Positions 11,401-23,400 of a DNA stretch of 49,291 nucleotides are shown one piece after another. Numbering within the stretch: position 1 is the first letter of the stretch; every line of letters begins with the position of its first letter. Source of the DNA: Bacteroidales bacterium. Its GTDB lineage: Bacteria > Bacteroidota > Bacteroidia > Bacteroidales > WCHB1-69. The notes below the pieces were generated by a model. That model saw only the letters and a list, made by a program, of their open reading frames with translations. It did no database searches and was not told the origin of the DNA. The position numbers and the translations under genes were made by a program. The stretch lies in assembly GCA_017962275.1 (NCBI GenBank), contig JAGCVQ010000027.1, positions 1 to 49,291 on the forward strand, read 5' to 3'.

Positions 11401-14400
11401 AAGCCCAGCTTATCGTGATGCTGTTGGCTGTGACAGCCACCACCTCCAGGTCGGTAGGCACACCGCAAGACTCCGTGGTGAAGCTCACCGAAGTGCCCCA
11501 GGTGCTCATGCCGTCGGTGCCGCAGTCGGCCATCGCCTGCACCTCGTAGGTCGTGTTGGTCTGCAGGCCGGGAATCGTGTAAGGCGAGGGAACCGCCTCT
11601 TCGCCGACTTCCACCCAGCTGCCGCTGGAGGCGCGGTAGCGCAACAGGTAGTTGCCTCCCGAGGTCCAGCCTATCGTGGCACTCGTGGCACCCACGGAAA
11701 TCGCCGTCAGGTCGGTCGGTGCGGAACAAGGCTCCGCAGTGGTGAAGCTCACGGTGTTGCTCCAATCGCTGTACATACCGTCGCCGCAGTCGGAACGCAC
11801 CGCCACAGTGTATGCCGTCTCGGGCGTGAGACCGTACATCGTGAAGGGATTGTCCGTGATCTCCATGGCATGGGCCTCGTCGCCGTTCACCATCACATAC
11901 CAGATCACCGCACTGCCGTTCTCCGTCCAGCTCAGTTCAGCCGTATGGTTGGTCACGTTGCTGACAGCAAGGCTCGTCGGGGCAGGACAGAAGGGTGTCT
12001 CCGTGGTGAAACTCACCGCGGGACTCGTGCCGCCGTCGATGTGGTCGTAACAGGTGGACTTGACGCGCACATAGTAAGTGGTTCCGGGATCAAGACCGCT
12101 CAATGTCCAGTTAGTGGAGATGGCCCATTCGATGTCGAAAGTGGCGAAGCTGGGATCGGTGCTGTACTCGATGTCCCACTCATAGTCGGCGCCAACCGAA
12201 GTCCAGCTGATTTCGGCTGAAGTTCCAGTCACATTGCTGACGGTCACATTCGTCGGGGCGGGACACTCCTCGGTGGTGAAGGTCACGACGTCGCTCCAGC
12301 CGCCCGGGATGCTCATAGGACAGATGGACTGCACGCGCACATAATAGGTGGTTCCGGGGGTAAGGTCGGCCATCGGATAGGAACTGGAGATGACCCATTC
12401 GATGGTGGACGGGGTGAAGTCGGGAGATGTGCTGAACTCGACATCCCACTCGTAGCCGCCGCCACTCTGGTTCCAATCCAACAAGGCGGAAGTCAGGGTT
12501 ATATTGCTGACGGTCAGATCCGTCGGGGCGGGGCAGGGCAGCGTGGTGAAGCTCACGAGGTTGCCCCAAGCACTCAGGCCGCTGCTGCCGCAATCGAACT
12601 GCGCCTGCGCCTCGTAATCCGTGTTGGCACTCAGGCCGGTGATGTAATAAGGCGAGGAAACTCCCTCGACATACGTCCATTCGCCCTCTTCCTCACGGAA
12701 GCGCAGGTTGTAGCTCTCGCCGGAGGTCCAGCTCAGCACAGCATCACCTATGCCGACGGTTTCGACCGCCAGATCCGTCGGGGCGGGACACGGCGTCTCG
12801 TCGTTCACCATGAACAGGCTGGTGAGTTCAACGTTTCCACCACCGATTCTGCCAAGGTAATAGGTCTCGGCTGTGGCAGGATTCACCTTGTACAAACCGT
12901 AGTTGTCGTAACCGAATGAATAATGTTGCGCCCAGAACAACTCGCCCGTCTGGTAGTCAAAGGCCATGGATTGCGCGTAATTAGTAAGATGTCCGGTGTT
13001 TCCGACCAAAGTGACGGAAGCATTGTTCAGGTTCACCTGGTAGAGGTCTCCTGACCCCTTTGCAATGCAGTAGGCCTCCCCAAGATTGTTAATGGCAATA
13101 GTGACAGGCTCGAAGCCTAACTCGCCCACTGTTGTAACATTGTCTGGCTGTGCGGGGTCGAAGCTCTTCAATGATTCGTTATTCCAAATGATATAATACA
13201 TCCTGCCATCAACGCTGTTGTATGACATAGAAAGGGGACTACCAGATGTCTCTAATTCGGATACTACTGTCTCAAACGCAGAAATGACTTTGTTCTCATT
13301 ATCCACTGTCGCCTTGGTCAAATCGCCATCATTGGTGAGGTTCCACAAATAGCCGTTGGCGTATGCGCTGCCGCGACCGAAACCCGAGGCGAGGGTTCCC
13401 GTAGCGGCAGTCACCGTCCCGGGATTATCCATCGTGAAGCTGATGAACTTATACGCATTGACGTCATCCATGTCTGAAGTGCTGAAGCCATACCAGTTGG
13501 CGGTGGATTGCACTTCGATGATGGTAAACGTGGTGCTGACCCAGGTACTTGGATCGCATAAAGAGGACACCTGTGCTTCGTATTCACCGGGTGTGAGGCC
13601 GTGGAGGGTGTAGCCGTTGGTATGAATGTTATCCATACTTATCCACGTGGTTTCACCGACGAGTCTGTAAAGCAGCTCGTAGCTGTCGCTATGGCCGTCC
13701 CAACTAAGATAGGCACTGTTCGGGATCGCATCTGCGGTCAGGACCGTGGGCGCCTCGCAGGAGTAGGTGGAGAAGCCGATAGTGCTGCTCCAATAGCTGT
13801 CGCCGTCGCTGCCGCCGCAGTTGGCCCGCACTTTCACCGTGTAGTCGGTTCCGAGCGTGAGACCCGTCAGCGTGTAGGGATTCGTGGTCACCGTGATGGC
13901 GTTGGTCTCGTCATCATTGATACAGATCTGCCATTCGGTGGCCTCGCCATTCTCGGTCCAGCTGATGATGGCAATGGTATTCTGGCTCTCAACCGCCACA
14001 TTCGTGGGCGTGGGACAGGCCTCTGGCGTGGTGAAGATCACGGGAGCAGACCAATAGCTATCTCCCGCCTCGCCACCGCAGTAGGAACGCACACGCACAT
14101 AGTAGGTGGTCTCAGGCGTGAGGCTGCCCAGCAGGATAGGATTGTCCGTCACATTATACTGGTTTGCGAAGCCGTTGGGGAATCCTGGGTCGGTGTCAAT
14201 CTGATAATCCCAAGAGGTGGCATCGCCGTTCTCCGTCCAAGTCAACTCAGCAAAATGGGCTTCGATATTGGAGACGGTCAGATTCGTCGGCGCGGGACAT
14301 GTCGCCGCATCGGTTCCCTGGAACAGGCCCAAGAACTGCGTGACTCCATCGCCGATTTGGCCGAGGTAATTAAGATCGGCGGTCGCGGGATTCACACGAT

Positions 14401-17400
14401 ACAAGCCGATGTCGCCAACCCCACCGCATTGCGACCAGAACAGTTCGTCGGTCTGTAGGTCAAAAACCATGCTTTGCCGATAGCCATCGATGGTAAGTCC
14501 CGTGTTGGCAATGAGGGTGGCGGTGGCATCATTCAGATTCACTTGATAGAAATTACTGTTTTCGTCAACACAATAGCCTACGCCAGAACTGTTGACGGCA
14601 AAAGCTACAGGGTAATACATCGGGAACGTTCCAATCGAGATGCTGACAGGATCTTCCGGATTGAATTTTTTCAGATAGCTGATGCTGTTGTCCCGAACCA
14701 CATAGTAAATGTATTGATCGACAGGATTGTACGACATACAGTAGACAAAGCCATATTCGCTCTCGATGAAATTGGGATCTAAAGTCTCGTATGCCCCCAA
14801 GGTCTTGTGGACATTGTCAAGGGGAGCTCGGTACAGTTTTTTAGAATTGTTATAGGTGGTGAACCACACATAACCATTCACACAAGCGGCTGAGAGCACT
14901 CCATCATTAATCGAATAAGTGGAGGCCCCAGTCACCACCGAGGGATTCCCCATAGAGAAACTGACGTATTTTTTCAGATACGCGGGGGAAGCTCCAGAAT
15001 TATAGGCGAAAGCGTACCAGTTGCCGGTGGATTGGATCTCATAGTCGGAAATGGTGGTGAAGGTTGTTTCCTTGCACCACAGGCTTACTCCGTTGCTCCC
15101 GCCGCAGTTGGCGCGCACCTTCACGGTGTAGGTCGTGTTGGGCGTGAGACCCGTAAGCGTGTAGGGATTCGTGGTCGCCGGAATGGCATTGGTCTCGTCT
15201 CCGTTGACGCAAATCTGCCATTCAGTGGCTGCGTCGTTCTCCGTCCAGTTCAGGGTGGCGGAAGTCTGTGTGATATTGGAGACGGCGAGCTCAGAAGGCT
15301 TGTGGCACAGAATCGGCGCGAAGCCCAATTGGATCTGGTTCTTCGCATTCACCACGGTGCCGGCATATCCACTCGGATTGCTGGGGTCAAAGTTCGTGAA
15401 GTCGCTGTAGATGCGCATAGCCTGTCCTGCGGCATCAAAGCTCTTGAAATAACGGCTGTTTTCATAGTCGCCTGTGTTGTCGTCCACCACCAACAACAAG
15501 TTGTCGGTGCCGTTGTAGTGGAACGGCGTGGAAAACTCTAACACACTCCATTCGTTGGACAAGAAATCGACATTTCCGCTGAACACAAGGTCGGCGGATG
15601 TGACAGCTGTCCAGTCATAACCACCGCTGAAGGCGGACTTGTCGGTATGCACCATGTAAACATCGATGGCGCGGGTCGCATCGGAACTGAAATTGTAGAA
15701 CGCCACACTGTAGATGTCACCTGCCTGGCCGATTTCTGCTGCCGTGTAAATTTGTTGCGACAGCGTGTAGCTATAGAAAATGTACGTCGGGAGGAATTCA
15801 TACGCGCCGTTGCCGCTGCCAATCTCCACGAGGGGGTCGGGCTCGGAACCGCTCGGAGTGGTGAAGGTCACCATAGATAATATGCTATGCAGACCACCGC
15901 CGCAGTTGGATTGCACCGCCGCGTAGTAAGTGGTGCCAGGAACAAGGGTGTGGGAGAAGTCGTAGCTCTGGGTGGTGGCATTGTGGTAATCAGCGCTACT
16001 TAAGCCCTCCAGTGTGGTGGCAATTCCAACCGACCAGGAAGTCGCGCTGCCGTTCTCCGTCCAGTGCAGGATGGCGTTGTCGCTCGTAAGGCCATCGACG
16101 TAGAGGTTCGTGGGAGCGGGACAAGTCGGTGTCGCGTCGTTCACCACAAACAGGCCGGTGAGTTCAACATAGCTGCTGTTGCCGATATGACCCAACAGAT
16201 GGGTCTGCGCAGTAGTGGGATCCACTTTGTAAAGGGCGTTGTCCGAGTCACTGTAATACTGCGCCCAGAACAACTCGCCGGTCTGAAGGTCAAAGGCCAA
16301 ACCCTGTACGTAATAGGAATTATGACCAGTACTACCCACGAGGATGGTGGAGGCATCAGCCAGATTCAATCGGTAAAGATTACCCGTGTTCCTCTCTATG
16401 CAATATCCCTCACCGGCATTGTTGATGGCCATGGTTTGCGCAACCACGGACATTGTCCCGATTTCTGTAACCACTGAAGGATTTGCAAGGTCGAAACGCA
16501 TAAGTCTTCTTGGATTATCTCCAGTTCCATTGATATAGTAGAACTGGCCGTCAACGGGATTGTAAGACATGGCGAGAGCGTAGTCTGTCGTCACGAACTC
16601 CGATACCACGGTCTCGTAACTACTGATGGTTCTGCTGTTGTTGTCAAGAGTGGCCCGGCACAAATCCCCGGATTCGGTGATGAAACATACGTATCCGTTT
16701 GCGTAAGCGGCGGCGTAGAGGCTTGGAAAGTAGCTGGGGTTGGCTTCCGCCACCGTGGCAGGATTCTGCATGGAGAAGGTGATGAATTTAGAATGCCAGC
16801 TTGCATCAGAATAGTCACCGTAACCGTACCAATTGGCGGTGGAAAGTACATCCATGATGGAAAAAGTGCCCGAAATGAAGCTCGTCGGGTCGCAATCCGG
16901 GGTTAACACAACCTCGTAGTTTCCAATAGGAAGTCCAGTGATGGTGCAAGTCAGACCGGTGATTCCCGGTACCGTAGTCCACGCGCCGCCTTCAGGTCTA
17001 TAGCGTAGGGTATAGCTTGAGCTGTAGCCGTCCCAGCTAACAGTGGCACTGCCATCAATAGCAGAGGTTGCAGCAAGATTGGAGGGGGTGATACACAGCT
17101 CGCCTGTACCGAACTCGATGTTGTCCACGAAGAAGCCGTCACCTGTCGGGTCCACACTGCTGTCTTTGGTGTATTTCCAAGTGAACGTGTGGTTTCCGGC
17201 AGTGACCGGGAAGGCGTAGGGTTGCCAGCCAACTATATCCTCACCGCGGGAGAACTGTTGTACCCCGTCAATGAGAAACTCGCAGACATCATATTCGACC
17301 CCTTCGCCCATGCACTTGGCATCGAAGGTGATGTAACCATCTGCGGAATAGTTGTGGGTGATCTCAATCGTGGAAGTTGAGCTGGGCACGCCGGCATTGC

Positions 17401-20400
17401 CGCTCCTCATACAGTAGGCGCTGCCGTTGTCGCAGCCGTTGGCGGCATTCACTCTAATCCACGGGTAGGTGCCGTCATTGACGAAGTCGTAGTCGCTGAT
17501 GTCCTGCGTCTCGAAGTCGATGATGTCAGGAATGACGATGACGCCTCCTGTGGTGGTGAAACTCGTCGTCACCCATTCGCTGGCGCCCAAGGTACCGCAG
17601 TCATTGGCAACCCGTACGTAGTAGGTGGTGATGGGGTTGAGTTCGGTCAACGACCAATAGGTGTCAAACGAGTTTACGAAGGTAGAAGAGGAGAAGTCCG
17701 GGGTCGTGCTATACTCAATCAGCCAATCGAAGCCGCCACCGGGCTGGTCCCAAGTCAATTCAGCACCATTGTAGCTGATGCTGGAGACGGTGAGATTGGT
17801 GGGCGCAATGCAGGGCGATTCCGTGGTGGTGAAGGTCTCGGCGTTGCTCCAGGCACTGATGCCGTCAGAGCCGCAGTCGTTGGAGACCCGCACATAGTAA
17901 GTGGTGCTGGGGGTGAGGCCATATATATACCAAGATGTGGAGACGACGGGATCTTCGGAGGAGTTGGAGAAATCGGGGTTCGTACTGTATTGGACAATCC
18001 AATGGTCGCCGCCATCGGGCTGATTCCAGCTCACGCCGGCACCGTTGGAACCGATGTTGACGACAGTGAGGTTCGTGGGGGCAGGACAGGCCGATGCAGT
18101 CGTGGTGGTGAAAGATCCCGTGTTGCTCCAGCCACTCATGCCGTCGCTGCCGCAATCGCTCTGCACCTGGAACTCGTAAGAGGTCTCGGAATCCAAACCG
18201 TTGAGGGTGAAAGAGCTGCTATTGGAGGTGACAGTCGTCCAAGGCACGGTAGGATCGTAAATAATGAAATCGTCTATATCAAGATAGTACATATCGGTAC
18301 AGTCGTGGTGGCGGAGGGCCACGTAGCCCTGCTGGCCTGCGTAGGCACTCAGGTCAACGACGAATTGCTGCCAATCGCCTGAGGTCAGCGTCCATTCGGC
18401 ACCGGGTACAGTTTGGAAATCGGAGGGGTCGGTGTTGCCCGTGGTCGAGACGGCAATGCCGAAATGCTCAGACGGATAACTTGGGTCTTGCGCCTTTGCC
18501 CAGAACTCAACTGTGCCGCCCAAGGTGATTTGAGGGGTTACCAAGTAATTGTCGGGGTAAAGCGCACCAGAATAGTTATCATAACTTTGGGAAGTGACGA
18601 TGTCCGTTCCACCGTGAGCGGAAAAGCTCGTGCCCATCAAGTCGCTGCCGAGCCGCCAGATGTATCCGTCGCCGTCGGCATCGATCTGGGTCCATTGGCC
18701 GAGACCGTTCTCAAAATCGTCGGAAAAAAAGACAGAACGCTGTCTGTACCTCACCGTGTATGTCTCCCCAAAGCCCGTCCAGGAAAGATTGGCACTGCTT
18801 CCTGTAATGTCGGAGGCGGCGAGGTCGTAGGGCGCAGGACACGGCTCCGTGGTGGTGAAGAATGCCGAGTTGCTCCAGCCGCTCGTACCGTCAACACCGC
18901 AGTCGCTCTGCACCTGCACCATGTAAGTGGTCTCGGGATCCAGACCACTTACGTGGGCAGGCGAAGTGATGCCGGAAAGTGTGGTCCAGGCATCTCCGTT
19001 GTCAATAGTGGCACGGATCATCCAGCATATTGTGTAATCTCCAGTCATGGCGGAGACATCCTGCCAAGTTCCTCCATCATTAATCCATCTGCAGTTGAGT
19101 TCACTTTCATTAGTGTCACAGGAGCAAATAACGTATGTGCCATATTCCGTCAAGGATATCCATAAGTTTTGGGATGGATCAAAAGTCACCGGCGAGGACA
19201 AGGTAATCTCGTGGAAACCAGTGCTTCCCTGCGGAGTGACGACTTCAGAGTAAAGTAAAGTGCCGGGAGCGTCATCACCACCGGAGTAAATCTCAATGGT
19301 GATGTTCTCCGTGTTATATCCAGCGTCTTCATAGATACTGACATCAGTCAGCGTGCTATTGCTGCCCAGCATGGAGGCGGGGTACATTGTCGCCCATGTG
19401 ACAGTAGCGCCGGAACCATAGCCCCAACTATTTTCATAAATGCCATTGTCGTATCGCAGTTGATTTCCTGGAACGTATCGCAAATCATAGCTTTCGCCGA
19501 AGCCTGTCCAGCTCACATCGGCACTGTTGGCGGTGATATTGGAGGCGGAGAGGTCGGAGGGCACTGGACACGCTTCCTCGGTGGTGAAGCTCTCGGTGTT
19601 CGACCAATAGCTGTTGCCCATCGTGCCGCAGAGAGTGCGCACACGGACATAGTAGGTGGTCTCGGGAGTGAGACCTGTGAGTTGAGCAGAGGGTTCGTTT
19701 ACGGTAACGGAGAGGGCACTGGAGGAGAAGTCGGCGGAGGTGCTGTATTGACACTCCCATTGGTCGCTGCCTGCGGAACCGGTCCAGCTAAAATCGGCAG
19801 TGTGGGGGCCGACATTGGAGACGGAGAGGTCTGACGGCGCAGGGCAGGTGATCACGAAGTCATCGCCCATGAAAAGGCCGGTGAGCCTAACGTCGTCGAA
19901 GTTGCCGAGATGGCCGATAAGATCCGTGGAGGCATCGAAGGGGTTCACCACATAAAGGCCATTGTCAGAGGGAGAGAAGTACTGTGCCCAGAAAAGTTCG
20001 CCGGTATTATTATCGAAGGCCATGCTCTGCGGATAACTCACAGAAACGCCCGTACTGCCTATCAGTTCGTGGGAAGCATCCGTCAGGTTTACACGATAGA
20101 GGTCTCCTGTGGTATATTCGATACAGTATGCCTGGCCGGTACCGTCGATGGCGATGACTTGGGCTACAAAACCGATTGTTCCAACTTCGGTGACAAGATT
20201 CGGATTCGAGGGGTCGAAGCATTTCAACTGCCTCGTGGGAGCGTCGTCTGCAGGTTTGACCATATAATACATTTTTTCATTTGCAGGGTTATACGCCATG
20301 GGTCTCGCATAGCTACCCTCAAATCCGGGTATGATGGTTTCGTATGCGGATATGGTTTTACTGCTGTTGTTCAAAGTGGCCCGGCATAAGTCTCCTCCTT

Positions 20401-23400
20401 CGGTGATAAACCACACATAGCCCTTGGCGTATGCGGCGGACCAAGTTGAGGGAAACTCACTAACCGTGGCTTCTGCTACCGCGGAGGGATTCGACATGGA
20501 AAAGTTGACAAACTTGTTGTTCCAGGCTCCTCCACCATTGTAAACGTACCCGTACCAGTTGCCCGTGGATTGCACCACATAATCGGAAATGGTGGTGAAT
20601 GTCTGCGATCCGGTCCAAGCGCTCACGCCGTAGCTTCCGCCACAGTTGGCGCGCACCTTCACCGTGTGAGTCATGTTCGGCGTGAGACCCGTAAGCGTGT
20701 AGGGGTTCGTGGTCACGGTGATGGGGTTGGCCTCGTCGCCATTCACACAAATCTCCCATTCGGTGGCCTCGTCGTTCTCCGTCCACTCCAGGATGGCGGT
20801 ATTCTGCGTGACATTGGAGACGGTAAGGTTGGTGGGAGCAAAGCACGACGGAAGCGTGGTGAAAGTCTTTATCGCACTCCATGCGCTCACCCCGTCGCTG
20901 CCCCCGCAGTTGGCCCGAACCTTCACGGTGTATTCGGTTTCGGCCGTGAGACCCGTGAGCGTGTAGGGGGTCGTGGTCACCGTTATGGCGCCGGCTTCGT
21001 CGCCGTTGACACAAACCTGCCATTCGGTGGCTGTGCCGTTCTCTGTCCAGTTCAGCGTGGCGGAAGTTTTGCCGATATTGGAGACGGTGAGGTTGGTGGG
21101 TTTATGACACAGAATCGGTCCGAAAGTGAACTGTACGCAGTTCTTGACATTCATCAAGGTACCGGTATATGTACTCGGGTCGTATGGATCATAATCTATG
21201 CCGTCACTGAAGATTCGCAGGGCTTGGCTTTCGGCATCGAATGCAAAGCAGCTCATACCGGAAGAATAACTTTCGGTATTGTCATCTACCACAAGCAGGA
21301 GGTTCTGTGTGCCGTTGTAGTGGAACATGTTGTCGAACTCGAGGGTGGTCCAGCCCCCAGCCTCCATATTCACGGCGCCGCTGAACACCCGGTCAGCGGC
21401 CGTCACGGGCACCCAGTCGGTGCTGCCCGAGAAGGCGGACTTGTCGGTGTGGACGAGATAGACATCGTAGATGCGGGTCTTCGTGCTCCCGTTGTTGAAG
21501 AAAGAGACGGAAGAGATGTCGCCCGCCTGTCCGACCTCTGCGGCAGTGTAAATCTGTTGCGTCAGGGAATAGTTGTAGTAAGAGTAGCTCGGCAGGTATG
21601 AGCTGCCTGTGCTGCAAGAGCCAATCTCCACGAGGGGTTCGGTTGTTCCGCTCGGAGTGGTGAAGGTCAACACACTGGAGAATACACTCGACCAACCGCC
21701 TTCGCAGCTGGACTGCACCTCTACGTAGTAGGTGGTGCCGGGGGTAAGAGAGTGGGAGAAGTCGTAGCTCTGAGCGGTGGCGTCATAGAAAATATCATCG
21801 CTTAAGTCCGATGTCGTGGCGATCCTGACCGACCAGGCGGTCGCGCTGCCGTTCTCCGTCCAATGCAGGATGGCGTTGTCGCTCGTAAGACCATCGACGT
21901 AGAGGTTCGTGGGAGCGGGACAAATCGGTGTCGCGTCGCCGCCCATGAACAGGCCGACGAGCTGGCAGCCGTCGCCGCCGCCAATCTGACCGAGGAAAGC
22001 GACTTTGGCTGTCGCGGGATCCACTTTGTAAAATCCCACACTGTTGTCATGTCTCTCAGACCAGAACAATTCGTTCGTTTCTAAATCAAAGGCAAGAGAT
22101 TGAACATAAACCGAACCAAGTCCTGTGTTCCCCACCGATGTGACGGAGGCATTATTCAGGTTCAACTGATACAGAAAACCATTGTTATCGACGCAGTATG
22201 CTTCTCCAGCCTGGTTGATGGCAAGTGAAGTTATATCGAGGTAACTAAAAGAGCCAACTGTTGTCAACGTGTTTTCCGGATCGTCAGGACTGAATGACAA
22301 TAGTTGAAGAGAAGTGTTGATGTAATATATTAAGCCGTTGTTTGGATTATAGGACATGGACATGCAGTTATTTTCCATGCCTGATACAATGGTCTCAAAC
22401 CCCGAAATGATATGGTTGGTGTTATCCAAGGTTGCCCTGACCAAGTCTCCATCACCGTTGAGACACCATACATAACCGTTGGCGTATGCGGCGCCAAAAG
22501 TGTAATAGTGGCCAAGGTCGCTGGAGGCTTGGGTCACCGTGGCGGGATCCTGCATAGTGAAGTGTACAAAATGGTTTTGCCAAGGTTGGTCGTCGGCCAA
22601 TTCCAATGCGAAGCCATACCAGTTGGCGGTAGAGTGAATGATCATGGGTGTGAAAGTGGTCTCAGCCCAATCGCTCACGTTAGAGCCGTTGCAGTGTGTG
22701 CGCACTCTGACCATTTGGGAAACGTTCTCTGGGAACGAACTCTCAACGGTGGTGTACGTTTCCGTGACGGTGAATGGAATTGTCATGCCGGCAATTTCGA
22801 CATCATACCCGGGGGCACCGGTGACGGGATCCCAACTCACGGTGAAGTGGGTGTTGTCGGTCTGTTCCACGATGAGGTTGTTGGGTGCCACGCACGGTAA
22901 CTGATAGTTGAACTCGATGTTATCGACAAAGAAACCGTCGCCTGTCGGGTTCACACTGCCGTCTTTGGTGTATGTCCAAGTGAACGTGTGGGATCCGGGA
23001 GTCACTGTGATCATGTAGTTTTGCCAGTCGCTGATGTCGGCACCGTGAGTGAAGATCTGCGCTCCGTCGATAAGGAAGTCGCAGTGGTCCCAGAAGGTGC
23101 TGGTTCCCTCTCCCATGCACTTGGCGTCAAAGGAGATGCTGCCGCCAGAGGGGAAGTTGTGTGTGATCTGGATGGTGGAAGAGGAATAGGCCACCCCGGC
23201 GTTGCCGCTCCTCATGCAGTAAGCACTGCCGTTGTCGCAGCCGTTGGCGGCATCCACCCTGATCCACGGGTAGGTGGCATCATTGGCGAAGTCGTAATCG
23301 CTGATGTCTTTATTCTCGAAGTCAATATGGCTGATCTCGTAAGAGAAAGTGGTCTTGGGCAGGAAATCCATCTGGTTAGCGGAAACATTGTCAAGCGAAT

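Noticed and set aside
10142..12220. A 692-codon plus-strand open frame opposite the Fn3 region.
   Set aside because: Antisense of the giant gene, whose sense frame shows clear Fn3 domains. Other long plus-strand frames within 12-24 kb were rejected for the same reason.
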